NCBI RefSeq assembly: GCF_050947875.1
Contig: NC_134568.1
Span: 259,605,115-259,669,114 of the forward strand
DNA: 64,000 nt
From: Dermacentor variabilis
Taxonomy: Eukaryota; Arthropoda; Arachnida; Ixodida; Ixodidae
Direction of reading: 5' to 3'
This document shows, in pieces, positions 1 through 11,588 of the stretch. Below the pieces are notes generated by a model that ran no database searches, was not told the DNA's origin, and saw only the letters and a program-made list of their open reading frames with translations. The translations under genes were made by a program, and so were the position numbers. Numbering within the stretch: the first letter of the stretch is position 1; every line of letters starts with the position of its first letter.

Positions 1-2122
1 CCAGTGGGGATGTTGTACATTTCACCGATGCTTATTTAAAGGCTACTCCTAGCCATAGTCTACAGGGCAGGGTATGCCATCGAATCAACGGAGTCCAGGT
101 GGGGTGCGAAGGCGGAGTCCAGGAGGTGCGTTCCGCCTCGTGTCAGCTCGCCAAATATTCTCGGCTCATCTAACTATGACAATGGCTTAAATTCCAGTGT
201 ACAATTACGTAGAGTTATTAGTAATGATGGTCTTGAAATCAGTGGCATCAATAATGCAAGCGATGTAGGCGGGAAGGTAGTTCCAGTCCGTGCTTGTTGT
301 GGAGTCATGGGAGTTGAAATGCAATTTAGTGTGGCAGCTGGACAGTCCAACTTTGAACACGTGGTCATTGCGGGACAAAATATGAGACGGTGGTGAAAAA
401 GAGCCAAGTGGAACAGTATTCAAGTTAGGTTCCTTATAAAAGAAACAGAAGTGAGAAATTCTACGACGAAGTAAAATATCGGACATGTCAAGAGATGATT
501 TCATTAAAGTAACATTGGCTCGGGGCTAACTTGATAAAATGAAACGTATAGAACAGTATTGAATTGTTTTGCAGCAAATTTTGAGAGAATTAACACGAGG
601 ATCCCAGATGGTGGACGCGTATTCAAGCGTGGAAGTCACTAACTTTGCATAAAATAAGAGCTTCCGGCTAGTTTACGTACTTAGTGAAAAAGAAAAAGAT
701 AGTCACTGCAGTGGAAACACACACATGGAGTTGTGCAACAATATTGACTCCCTTTACGTTTGAGATGTGCAGCCCAGGATAGTGTGCAATAATGCTTGAT
801 CAAAATTCATAAAGAGGGGATTTGCTAACTTTCTATCCTGCTATTTTTTTTTTTTTTTAGCGGTTACAACACGAGGCGAAATGGTTGCTCGTAAGGTCAC
901 AATCACTGTACATATAGCTGGACATTTTCGTCACTTGGAGGCTCGATGGCACACTAATTAAAGAATGGGATTAGATTATCTACTTTTATTTTCGGATTCC
1001 TGCTTTGTAGTGAACCGGCACCGAAAGTCAAGCAAAAGATCTGTACACAATCTGGCAGCATACTTTTTACGTGTCGCGCATGTGACGCAGCTGCGTCGTC
1101 TCAGCGATGTAGCTGCTTCGCTCATCTCGCGAAATGCTAAGGGCTCTGACCTTCTTAAAAATGCCCTGAGTTATACCCCTACGGCGCTATTCGAAAAAAC
1201 AGGTCACTGTTTCTACTGCTAATACATTTGTCATTTGCATGATTGTAACAACATGCAGTAATAAGCGCCAATGTCTCTAGAGGTCACCACTCTATATTTA
1301 AAGAGCTAGTTACGTACTGTCATGGTGATTATCGTCCCATTCTAATGTTCACAGCTCCTGTCGATGACATCGCAAACTCACAAGGGTTACACGCGTCAAG
1401 AATGTCAAGGGACTTAACTGGAAGCTTGCAAACCTCAGTGTACTTGATGCACCCACAAGAACTTGGAGTACAGAACAGCCAATGAATAACCAATAGCAGT
1501 GAAGCCGCTCTGTAAGTGCTTTATTAGTGGGCGGAGAATGAGTGAATTCGCGCTCGCTGCGACAAGAGGACAAGGTATTGTGCCACCGTTCGCGTCCTCT
1601 TCGCGCTGCGGTCGGTCTTTAAAATACGACCAGGTTCTGTGTCAACAGCCGCGCGACAATCACCGCCGTTAACTCTTCGCTTCCATTCGTGGGAAGCATG
1701 TCGGGAGCTTCGCTGCATCGCGCAGAATGTTTAGGCCGTTATGTCTTCGAAGCCAATCAGAGACCCAACGCTGCGCTGTCGCACTGCGACGAACATCGAC
1801 GGGCATATCGTTAAGCGCGGTACGTGGCATGCTACACCTTCTCAGAAAATTTGTCGACCTTGAATCAGTAGTTCGTGCTTGCTCACCGCCCGTATACGCT
1901 ATGCACCAACTCTATCGACCCTTCGATAACGGTTTAGTTTGACGCAACCTGCAGCCCAGCGCCAAGATTTAGCTCTGTGCTATAGCGACGACGATGCAGA
2001 CACCAGTTTCCCTGCCCTCGACTTGCATAGCACATAGTCGCTGCCAAAGCTGCGACCGCTCGCACGGAACAGGAGCGGTCTCGGCGGTGGCATCGCAGTG
2101 ACCGCGGCACCTCTTTCCGCAG
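1..2122. other. Non-coding stretch, probable intron
   Basis: No coding sequence is recognised here. The short open frames on both strands have no domain-like content. A T-run lies near 845-860. Because the next feature begins with a good splice acceptor and its reading frame is closed just upstream, this stretch is most simply the last intron, or part of it, of the RNA-binding protein gene that ends at 2281. That is inference; the upstream exons would lie outside the window. Confidence 0.45.
2109..2122 (+). promoter_or_regulatory. 3' splice acceptor
   Basis: A pyrimidine-rich tract followed by CAG (ctctttccgcag) sits directly before the start of homology to an RRM. The downstream frame meets a TGA at 2099-2101 if read backwards through this site, so the coding sequence must begin at or near this acceptor. 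Confidence 0.65.
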
Positions 2123-2281
2123 CTCACGGCCGACTGTATCCAGATCCAGCGCAACACGGACGGGCGTCCCAATGGCGAAGCCGTTGTGACGTTCCCCAGT
2201 CGCGCGGAGGCTGAGCGAGCCATACAGGAGAAGAACCGCCAGAACATCGGCAGCCGCTACATCGAGCTGTTCATGGCGTGA
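2123..2281 (+). CDS. Terminal exon of a quasi-RRM RNA-binding protein (hnRNP F/H, ESRP or RBM12-like)
   Basis: The exon encodes 52 residues and a TGA stop. The protein starts LTADCIQIQRNTDGRPNGEA and ends IGSRYIELFMA. This is the second half of an RNA recognition motif of the quasi-RRM type: the DGRPNGEAVVTF segment matches the RNP1 region, where hnRNP F/H, GRSF1, ESRP and RBM12 proteins have G-x-ar-GEA-x-V-x-F. The A-E-x-A-I-x-E-K-N helix and the final strand RYIELF follow. Such proteins bind G-rich RNA and control splicing in the nucleus. The chain stops right after the domain, as in proteins that end with an RRM. The first half of the domain must come from an upstream exon not seen here. 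The phase is 0 at the acceptor. I cannot say which family member this is. A spliced gene is more likely than a retrocopy because homology starts exactly at a splice site. Confidence 0.72.
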   Translation, partial: LTADCIQIQRNTDGRPNGEAVVTFPSRAEAERAIQEKNRQNIGSRYIELFMA

Positions 2282-4490
2282 TCACCTGCCCAGCGGCGGC
2301 GCCCAGCAATGCTCTCGGGTCTACGCGCCCCAAGGACTTGTCTCATCAGCGCCGAACTGCCACATTGTTTCTCGGTGGACGATACGTCCTTCTGTCCCGG
2401 TTTGGCTCGCCAGCGTCGTCGTTCGCCAGGACACGGCGACGAGTGGCGCGAGCCCCTTCTTGCGGTCCAGCCTGCGTGCTGAACTGTCATCTGTGTTGCC
2501 CTTCTCCCTCACCCACAGTTTTGTCTCTTCAGCTTATACCTCTACTACTGTTCCTTTTTGTTTCCTTAAGCGTACTCTTTCATTTTTGCAATCGCCGTGA
2601 TGTTTCCATTTTGTTCTTATTCCGAGTGATAGCGCACAGCGCAAGGTCCGCTAAATAAGCCGGCGCGCGGACCCAAGTTGCCGCGAAGCGAGATCTCGTA
2701 CTGTGCCTACTCTTTACTGAGATACCGCAAACAGCAAAATCACGCTGGTCTTCCCGTAGCGCGTCCAATGTCATTATTAACCAAACTTCAACAAGTTACT
2801 TTAAGTGTGTTTGTGGTAGTTTGCAAAGTCCCCGTGCACTATCAATTATATTTTTTTGCTGCGTCACCGTCAGACAGTGGCGCAGTGTTTACCTGTGAAC
2901 GCCTTCCATATTGTGTGTGGAGACAAGCCTAACTTGGCCGCTGTACAACACGTGTGCATTCACAAAACGTGCCTTATGCAAGTGAACTTCTTTCTTCCTT
3001 GAGCCATTCTAGTGCCTATGTACAGCTGTACGAGCACAGACCGAACGGCTATTTTTTTTTTTGTCGCAAAGCAAACAAGATCCCAGCACGTCTTCGCTAT
3101 CGTCGTCGTCTGTACGGAGGGCACCCTCGGAGGCCGCCATCTGCCTGCCCTCCAACTCATCATTTGGTCCGCGCTTGCGACGGCGCCCCATCGTCCCGTG
3201 ATAAGCGGCATCCAGGATGGCTTCTCCGTGTGTTTTGTCTTGTCTGTCTGTCCGTCCGTCTTTGTCTGTTTCAGTGTCGTCGAACCATGCACGTCCGTCC
3301 AGCTACCGACCTTATTATTATGCATTTCCGAGCGCCGTGTCAGAGAGAGAGAGAGAGCGAAAGAAAGAAAGAAGAGCCGAAAGGGCAACAGTATTCGCGT
3401 TTTGCCCTGTGTGTGCCTGTTCTGTATGTGCGCGCCCATGCCTTCACGCGGTTTCTTAAAACCGCCTCGTTTGTTGTCGTCCACAAAGAAAAAAATGGCC
3501 GCGGACACAGTGCAAGACGTAAAAAAAAAAATGAAGCAACCATGCAAGCGGTGGCACCGAACGCCGTGGTTCCGTGTGACCCTACTGTTATTTATTTTAC
3601 GAAACAGTGCAATTGTATAACTTCTCCGCCCGTCAGGCGATTGCGGCGCGAGTGGTCCCGTCTCGTGTGCGCGCGTCCGCCGCATTGGCGCTGTCAGCGC
3701 CGCCCGCTGCCTGTGGCGGATCGGCGCTTCCGAGGACGCCGGTGCTTTTTTGGGCAAAAAAAATGGCCCTCGGCGCGCCGCGACCCCGGCACTGCCAGCG
3801 CTCTTTGCAAAGCCCCGGTAGAGCTCTAGTTCGTAAAAACGGAAGCTAATGCTGCGTTTTCATTGTGCTCCCCCTCGCTCTTTTCTAGTTTATTACTTCC
3901 GCACTATCCTGCCACTCTGACCATGTCACCCCACACATTACTTTTCCTTGATAGCACCCAGTGCCGTTTTGCATTTTGTGTGTTGGTTGTCTTATTTGTG
4001 TTTATTTGCAGTGATAATCATACACCAAGCCTCTTTTATTTTTTTTTTGCCTTTTCCTTTTTAGCAGAGCATCTTAACGAATTGCTTTATCGCTCTTACA
4101 TGTCTCGCCTTTGCAGTGTGCGTGCGCGTATGATATTTTTTTTTTCTTTTATGTATATACTACGCTTCGTCTGCACATTTCCCTTTGCCTTCGCTCCTCC
4201 CCGAACGATTTCACCAACTATAAGTGTAGTAAATGTGTACATATATATACACCACCACCTTTCAACGAAGCGACAATGACCGCGTACCCATCTTGGTTGG
4301 CCGGATTTTGTCTCAAAGTTGGAACCTTAGTCGATGTTCATGTCTCGCAAAACCAGTTATATGTCTTGTCCTTGAGTTCGTCCGTGTTCAGAAAAAAAAC
4401 TCAATGAAAAAATTAAAAATGTTGAAAAAAAGCGAAAACGTTGAAAGAGCTTTTCGGCTTCTCTCAATAAAGAACGTAATTATAAAAATA
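2282..4490 (+). other. Probable 3' UTR of the RRM gene
   Basis: About 2.2 kb follow the stop codon without coding content, with many T-rich and A-rich runs (3051-3062, 3520-3530, 4136-4146, 4390-4435). It ends at a good polyadenylation signal. The open frames inside it (for example around 2954-3829 and 3863-4279) are long on both strands but low in complexity and resemble no domain, so I treat them as chance. Confidence 0.5.
4466..4471 (+). terminator. Polyadenylation signal AATAAA
   Basis: The canonical AATAAA is followed 20-35 bases later by a GU-rich stretch (tgttgtgttgt at about 4490-4500), the usual arrangement of an animal cleavage and polyadenylation site. It fits as the end of the RRM gene. 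Confidence 0.55.
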
Positions 4491-4499
4491 TGTTGTGTT

Positions 4500-5292
4500 G
4501 TCCATACTTTTGAAAAGCAGACAATTTGTGCCGCTGGCGATGGACTGTTGTCCATCTGGCGAGCGCACAGCTGTTCTATGCTGTATACAGGAACACTGCG
4601 AATGGAAGCCATCAGGCTTGAAAGCAGCGTCACGACCCCGTTCTTCGCTTCGTGCCGCGACGCCGGTTCAATTTCTGCGGTGATCGAACTGGCATTGCTG
4701 CTCTGTCGCGGCGCCCACATATGACGTCTGCTGTTCGTGACAATGCCCATTAAAGTTTGGCAACGATATCGTAACGAACAAATAATAACCATGCACCAAT
4801 GACTAGCCAGCGTACCCGCTCCCTATACCTAATAATGTATAACGGACTGGGAGGCCACGCAGTTCGGTCGCCGCTGGTTTGGTAACTATTTAAGCTCCTG
4901 AAAGTATATCGAAGAAATACTTGCCTACTAAAACCTTTTGTTTTATCTTTTGTGCTTGAATCATCGGTAACTATGGCCACCTATAGTGGTCGCAGCTTGT
5001 TCCAGTGCGAAAAAAAAATCACTTTCGCCCGACGAGCGAAGCAGTGATTGCGATAAGTTATTAGACAGCTATACAAAATAAGGTTAGTCGATTTATCAGC
5101 TGCACAAACTGCTGTAAACATTCCTTTATGTACTAATAAAATTAGCAAGCACGTCTTTACGCGTGCACAGGCGAACGCGAACACCTTTCACTCGATGACC
5201 GCGGACACTCGCTCGCTGGTGTGATGCGTGGCAACAGCTGCGAGCGAATAACCGTTCGTGCTGCCTGTTACTTCAACTCGAACTAGGCGCGT
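4500..5292. other. Unassigned intergenic sequence
   Basis: I see no gene, tRNA or recognisable repeat end. The open frames are short and have no motif. Confidence 0.4.
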
Positions 5293-5355
5293 GAGAGAGA
5301 GTAAAACATCTTTATTAATAATATTTGAATGACGAGCGCAGTGTGGGAGGAACCC

Positions 5356-8300
5356 TCAGTCCAGGGTCCCTAAGATGATTCCGGCGATGTTTCGAGCCCG
5401 TTGTACCACAGCTCGGAGGACCTCGGGAGGTCCGTCGCGGAGGGCATCGTCCCACAGCTCTTTGTTGCGTAGGAGGTAAAGGAGATTTGGCAAGGGAGGA
5501 AAGAGGTTTGCAGTGCACTCAATCGTGACGTGGAAGACTGTGGGCGAGCTGCCACAGCAAGGGCAATGGTCTGCATAACAGTGTGGGTAGAATTTATTGA
5601 GAGAGACAAGATTTGGAAAAGCTGCGGTTTGTAACTGGCGAAATGCCACTGCTTCCTCCCGCGAGAAGGACGGCGGTGGTGCGGGGTGGGTGCGACGAAT
5701 GCGTGTATAATGACGGAGTATGTCTGTAACGGAGCAAGGGATCCCCCCACTCTGAACTAGTCGCCTCACCACGCCGAGTCGCCCGGAGGGAAATTTCTCG
5801 GGCAACTGCATGTGCGCGTTCGTTACCCGGCAGCAAGGTATGACCAGGGGTCCAAGAGTAAGTGGATGCGGGGAGGTGTGGTTGGTGTATTTTGCGGGAT
5901 CTGTTTGAGAATTTGGTGCGCCGCTCTCGGGATGCCATGTCCTGATAGGAACGCCCGGCATGCCTGTTGCGAGTCCGTCAATATATACACTTCCTCAGGA
6001 ACACGGATGGCGTATCGAATTGCAAGAGCAACACCGAGAATTTCTCCGTAAGCGGCATTTGTTCCGCGCATGGCAGCAGAGTCTCTCAGGGATTCGGTGC
6101 CATCCAAAACTACCGAGGTATAGCTCTCTTGAGTGCGTGATGTGTCCGTGTATAAAGTATGTTTCCGGGATGTTTTCAAGCATGCGGCCAATGTATCGTA
6201 CACGGGCTTTGCGCCGCCCTTTGTTATGCTGGGGGTGTATATTACGTGGCAATGGATAAATACTTAGTGCTTGGTGTATCGCTGACGACAAGATCGTTGG
6301 ACGGGTTTCAGACTCAAGGGGAGGGACAGAGTATCCTAGCCTTGTGAGAAGATGGCGGCCAGTAGGACTGAGTAGGAGGCGCTGGCGATGGCTGACCCAA
6401 TGTGCCTCTAGCAGCTCGCCTAGTGTGTTATGTGTCCCTAAGTTAAGAAGACGGCGTGTGGAAGTATTCTTCGGGAGGCCATGGACCAGCTTCGTCGCTT
6501 TGCGAATCATTGCGTCTATGCGAAGTGATTGCGCTTGGGTCAACCGCTGAAATGGGAGATGGTATGTAAGGCGGCTGATCACGCATGCCTCCACCAAGCG
6601 CAGCAGGTCCTCTTCTCGAAGGCCCGAGCACCTGTTGGAGACCCTCCGGATCATGGCCAGAATTTGCTCAATCTGTCTGGATAGAATGGGAACAGTGTAG
6701 TTTGACCTGCCATCTGCTTGGACGTGTAGGCCGAGGATACGAGCACGATTCACCTGTGGTATCAATGTGCCATCCGCGTGCACAGTGATATGGGGAGTAG
6801 AGGAACGGCTCCGGGGGCGAATGATTATGAGCTCCGACTTTTCCGGAGCACATCTTAAGCCGCATTTTCTCGCGTACTCGGAAACAGTATCGACAGCTTG
6901 CTGCGGTGGGTCTTGGATGGCTCCGTCGGAACCCCGTGTCGACCAGATAGTAATGTCGTCCGCATAAATAGCGTGGGCGACATCAGAGATCTGGTCGAGT
7001 AGCCGGGGGAGCCCTGCGAGCGCGATATTGAATAAATTAGGGGAAGAACTGAGCCCTGGGGTGTCCCACGTCCTTCAAGGCGAATAGTACCGGATCGATG
7101 CGGTCCCATTCCTACGGTGGCTGTGCGATCTCGAAGAAATGCGCGGATATAGTTTTACATACGAATTCCACAGTGTGAATGTGCAACATTGCGAAGGATG
7201 AGGTGATGTTCAACATTATCGAATGCGCCTTTTAGGTCTAAGGCGATGAGTGCTCTCGTTTGGGCGGACGACGGAGGTCCTATGACTTCCTCCCGCAATT
7301 GTGAAAGCACATCTTTGGCGGACAGATGAGCCCGATATCCGAATTGTGAGTTGGAAAAGAATGATTTTTCTTCGATGAAGGGCTGCAGACGCCACAAGAG
7401 TACATGCTCCATGAGCTTACCAATGCAGGATGTTAGGGAGATGGGTCGTAAGTTTTCAACCTTAACAGGCTTGCCCGGCTTGGGGATCAGTGTGATGTCG
7501 GCGTGTCGCCATGCTTGGGGCAGCATGCCCTTGCGCCAGCAATCATTGAAGATATGGGTGAGGTGGTTAATATCCGCGTCACTGAGGTTACGAAGGGTGG
7601 CGAATCGAATGTGTTCGGCTCCCGGTGCCGTGTTGCGGCGTAGGTCTTGTAGGACCACCCGCACCTCGTCAGATGTGATGTCTGCATCGAGCAATTCGTT
7701 CGCCTCGCCTACATAAGGATAGTCAGGGTACTGCGGCCGCGGGCCTGTGGGTATGAAATGCTTCTCTAGCTCTCTGAGGAGTGTCGAAACATCGTCCCTG
7801 TACTCGTGCATTAGGATGTGCAGCTGTTGAAATGTTTTTCCCTTTATTGTGGTGGGATCTGTGAGTGAGCGAAGAATCGACCACGTTTTTGCTGTGCTCA
7901 ATGTGCCTGAGAGGCGATCGCAAAATCCTCGCCAGTTATTCCTCGTAAGAATCTCTGCATACTCCTCAGATTCCCGTGTAATTTGATCTATACGTTTCCT
8001 AAGTTTGCGGTTGAGGCGTTGTCGTTTCCATCGTCGTGTCAACCCTCTGCGGGCGTTCCAAAGATGAAGTAAATGCGGGTCTATGTCTGGTGTCTCGGTT
8101 GTGGTGCGCAGTGTACTCGTGGTGCCCTCTAGATTTTGTGCGAGAGAGTCAAGCCAGCGTTCGTACCCTTGGGGCTCAGGTGGGTCCTGGCGACGTTCCC
8201 TGAATTTCGCCCAATCCTTTATACGCACATTTCGCTCGGGCCTGCGCGCACCCCGTAATGACAATGTGGTCGCCACAATGTAGTGGTCACTACCAAGGTG

Positions 8301-8975
8301 CTCCTCTAAAGGCCCGTGCGCAACGACTGGGCCAGTATTGCGCACGAAGGTAAGGTCAGGGCAGGTGTCACGAGATACGCTGTTGCCCATCCGAGTGGGG
8401 TGCTCTGGGTGGGTAAGCAGTGTGTATCTCATGTTACAGATGGCATTCCATAAGCGGGTCCCTTTAGCCTGCGATTTAACGTAACCCCATGCAGTATGGG
8501 GAGCGTTAAAGTCGCCGGCCACCACACAAACCCGTCCAAACCTACCCAATTCTGTTAGTAGGTGCTGAAAAGAGTGCGTTCGCGAACGGGGGGAACTGTA
8601 TGCATTGAGAATAAACAGACTTTCGCTGCGTTTACCTTGCGTAATTATTTCCAATATTTGGTGAGGAATGTCAATGTTAGTGGTATGCATGCGACATGTA
8701 ACATGTTTCGAAACTAAGGCTCCCACAAGGGGAGAGACACCCGAGAGCGTGCTGTAGCCGGATAAAGAAGGGGTGCAATTGACTTCCTGTAAGACGATGA
8801 CATCGGGAGGGTTCGTGGATGTGGCGATATACTGCTGTAGGGAACCTCGTTTTCGGCGGAATCCCCTACAATTCCACTGCCACACCACTAGTTGCTCCGC
8901 GTTACGCGGCGCCATCATCATCGCGAGAGGAAGCAGGTGGTCGTGCATAGGGATGCGGGCGCCGGGTGCCCACAT
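5356..8975 (-). pseudogene. LINE A ORF2: endonuclease, reverse transcriptase, RNase H (frameshifted)
   Basis: Domains in order: endonuclease at 8920-8200 (WQWNCRGF, IVLQEVN, AGDFNAPHTAWG and GSDHYIV carry the catalytic residues); RT at 7600-6700 (IPKPGKP, LRPISLTSCIGKL, ALDLKGAFDNV, GTPQGSV, and IYADDITIW near 6955); a post-RT segment to about 6250; RNase H at 6170-5820 (LYTDTS, a central Glu in GEILGVALA, ILTDSQQA); and a CCHC finger at about 5560 (CPCCGSSPTVFHVTIEC). The reading frame breaks near 7150, again between 7100 and 6780, near 6200, and near 5830. Together they would make about 1,200 residues, typical of this group. It nicks DNA and copies its RNA at the nick. The copy is dead. Confidence 0.88.
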
Positions 8976-10751
8976 TTGAAGGTTGCGGCCGAGAGCCTTG
9001 GTCGGAAAGCGCGCTTTTGTTGTTACCGCTAAGCTCAGGAACTTGCATGCGTACGAAAGTGCACTCTATACATGATTTCACTTGCTCCGTAATCCCTATT
9101 TGAAGGGCCTCCATTTGGCGTTCTATCCTGTTCAGAGCCGCCTGCATACTAGTGCTCATGTCTGCCACCAGCGTGTCCATTTGTTTTTGCAGGCGCTCAC
9201 AGCGCACCTCCATGTCACGACGTAGGCGGGTTATTTCTATTAGAGGATCGGGATTTGATAACGAATTGGTAATAGGGGAAGGGGTAGGGAGAGATTTACG
9301 CGGCGGAGCGAGCTGTGGGGGATCCTCTGCCCGACCTACCTCCCGATGCGCCTTCATTGCTGTTTTCTTCTCCGGGGTCCGCTGCACCCCTGAAGGGACC
9401 AGGGTCACCTTGGCTGGGGCGTTGGTCTGCAGGGCCTTCTTGTAGGGTTGTTGAGAAGATGGGGAAGGAGGGCGCCTCTCTGGGAGGCGCACCGATGCCT
9501 CGCGGGATCGGGACCGAGACTTGGAGCGGGTCCGGAACTTGCGACGGGATCTCGAACGGGTCTCCGACCGGTCTTGTCTGGTCTCCTTCGTTGGGGCGCG
9601 CGACGTTCGGGTGTCCGCCGAATCTGTGGTAGTGGTCGGGTCGCTGGAGGGTTGAAGTTCACGCTGCTCTTTCTCGAGAGCTTTCCGCACCCAAGCTTTG
9701 TTCAGTGTCTGCCTAGCACGCCGCGGGCAGTTTGGATCCGCTGTAGGGTGGGTCCCGTCACAGGATCTGCAGTGTGGGGTGCACGGATGTGACGGGGTGG
9801 GGTTGTCAGTCCCGCACGTCGCGAAAATGACCACGTGCGGCGTAGGACAATAATCAGCCCAATGGCCGAGCTTGTGACATATCTTGCAGACCAGTTGGCG
9901 GGGTCGATGGGGGTAGCAGCGGAGTTCTGCACCATAGAAACGCACGTAGCGAGGCACTTTAAATCCTTCAAATGTTACCAACGCAACGTTGGTTTGACCC
10001 ATCATTCGTGCTTGAAGTATTTGAGTTCCAGGAGCCAAAAGCTCATCCACTAGCTTGGAAGACGGTGTACCGGGCAAAAGACCAGGAACAGTTCCCTTGC
10101 ATGAGTTGTTGTCTGGGGCCGCAAAATATGTTGTGATGGGATAGACCCGCTGACCACAAGGTTCAGCTCCCTCACCTTGTACAATGCGTCGGCTACGTGT
10201 GACTGAGGTGTGCTGATGATTGCCAAGTTCTGCTGAGGTCGCAGTCGGAATATGATGTCCTGACGATCGTCGGTGGTCAAGCCGGCTGCACTCCATAGAG
10301 CACTGGCGAGTTCTGGGCGCGTCCACTTATCGAGGCAAAGTCCTCCGTGAGGCCGCAGAATTATCTTTTCATCGTGCAAAGGAAGTTGAGGCAGGTTCTG
10401 ATTCCGACTGCGCTTGCGTACGGTAGGCTGGGAGGCGTCCGGAATGCCCAAGATGTTCTCGGAGTGTTGCGTCTTAGCGTGCGTTTGACGGATGCGTCGC
10501 TTATGTATGACTGTCTTCCAACAGCCACCTGTGTCGTCGTCAGTTTTGTCGTCGTAAATGTTCGGGGTAGCATCTTCCTCCATCTTTTCCCCGTTCGGAG
10601 TGTCTACCTCTCGTTGTTGGGAGGGAAAATTGGCGACGATGGGATCGGCGGCCACTCCCGCGGTATCCCCCTCGGGCGTCTTCGTTGTTGTCGAGGAACG
10701 CGCGGCGGCGTTCTCCGTCGCCGACTCTGGGCACGCGAGAATACAGCGCAC
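8902..10751 (-). pseudogene. LINE A ORF1, gag-like nucleic-acid-binding protein (one frameshift)
   Basis: The N-terminal 200 residues start MRCILACPESATENAAARSS and run to a frameshift near 10,150 (…LNLVVSG | QRVYPITTYF…). The second part carries one clear zinc knuckle, CKICHKLGHWADYCP, a second Cys/His-rich stretch, an Arg/Ser-rich basic region (RSRSRRKFRTRSKSRSRSRE) and, near the C-terminus, a heptad-like coiled coil (about ITRLRRDMEVRCERLQKQMD). Such proteins coat the LINE RNA and form the ribonucleoprotein with ORF2. The stop codon lies inside the start of ORF2: the two overlap by up to 73 bases if ORF2 begins at 8975, fewer if a later ATG near 8920 is used. Role from family knowledge; motifs seen directly. 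Confidence 0.82.
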
Positions 10752-10847
10752 ACGAAGCCATCGGCTGTCTTCGCTATACTAGCCTTCCAAGCCAGCGGGA
10801 ATTGCCGCCAAGATCTAACGAGCGCGGCCGATCTTTCCCAACACATT

Positions 10848-11199
10848 AAAAAAAAAAAGTCACATATACTGTTCTACGCCGCGGGCGCGTATCTCTTGGC
10901 GGAGCGCGATTGGCCTGATGTCAAACTAGCTATAAGCGAATTGATGGTCAGGTTGTGAACGGCAGCCACGCTCCGTATAAAAACGCTGCGGCACGCAGAC
11001 TAGCGCATAATTGGACACAAGAGGACGCCGAGTCCCCCTTCTCGTCTGGCAGCCCAGGTTTTCGTATGACCATGTTGGCTTAGGTCGCTGCCTTCTTTGG
11101 GAAATTCTAGGCCAAAAAAAAAAAAAAAAGACGCAGGTTGCTGAGCTCCATGAAAGCACGCGACTCCGTATGTACCTCGTTGAAGACGATGTGAAGGAG
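10848..11199. other. Unassigned sequence with a TATA-like box and an A-run
   Basis: Contains a TATA-like tataaaaacgctg at 10,976-10,988 on the + strand and a run of about 16 A at 11,113-11,129. These could belong to a promoter and tail of a small insertion, but I see no coding sequence or repeat ends that prove it. Confidence 0.3.
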
Positions 11200-11588
11200 T
11201 GCTCGCCCCGCGTTAGATTCAATCGCTTGCAACACAGCTTCTTGATCAGTCTTTGACAGGCGAAAAGGCGAAGCGTAGGTAGCCAAGCCTTCTGGAGCAG
11301 TTTGACGCTCGCCGCTTCTTGCGGTACAGTAACGGCAACTCTGAGGCTTTGTCGATGAAGTGTTTCCAGCCGATCGTATTGAGATTCACGTGAAAAGATC
11401 AAAGGCAGTTGAAAAGGACGCGGTTGATCATCAATGTGGTATGCAACCTTATCGATTATGGATGACTTTTGCATCTTGTGCCTGCCAATCTTCGAAGTAG
11501 TAGCAAGACGACGATCGAATGACTGCGACGGCAAGAGTTGTGCTCCGGCCATTCGACGCGAGTTTACAAGCCGATTCATGGCTTCCAT
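11200..11588 (-). pseudogene. LINE fragment, post-RT segment
   Basis: The translated segment DRLETLHRQSLRVAVTVPQ, followed by KLLQKAWLPTLRLFACQRL, matches the post-RT thumb-like region of tick LINEs. The same pattern (LQARSLRVSLGVPQA) occurs in the LINE at 49-50.5 kb. No RT core or RNase H is joined to it, and the frame downstream (towards 10,926) loses similarity. This is a small isolated remnant. Confidence 0.55.

Larger units (their letters stand above)
5293..10847 (-). mobile_element. LINE A, nearly full-length RNase H-bearing non-LTR retrotransposon
   Basis: The element reads right to left: 5' UTR, ORF1 with a zinc knuckle, ORF2 with apurinic-type endonuclease, reverse transcriptase, RNase H and a C-terminal CCHC finger, then a short 3' UTR with AATAAA (minus strand, about 5313) and a CT-rich end at 5292-5302. 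This gene order with an encoded RNase H fits the I superfamily (I, LOA, R1-type clades). About 5.5 kb is close to full length. Several frameshifts break both ORFs, so it is inactive. I found no convincing target duplication. The 5' end near 10,847 is set by the end of the longest plausible leader and an A-run on the + strand. Confidence 0.85.

Noticed and set aside
2954..3829. Long open frames on both strands at 2.95-3.83 kb
   Set aside because: Both strands are open at once, the content is low in complexity and Arg/Ser-rich, and no domain or splice logic is visible. They lie in the probable 3' UTR.
10926..11588. One continuous 220-residue protein
   Set aside because: Only the part from 11,588 to about 11,200 resembles a LINE. 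The rest runs through a poly-A/poly-Phe tract and has no similarity.
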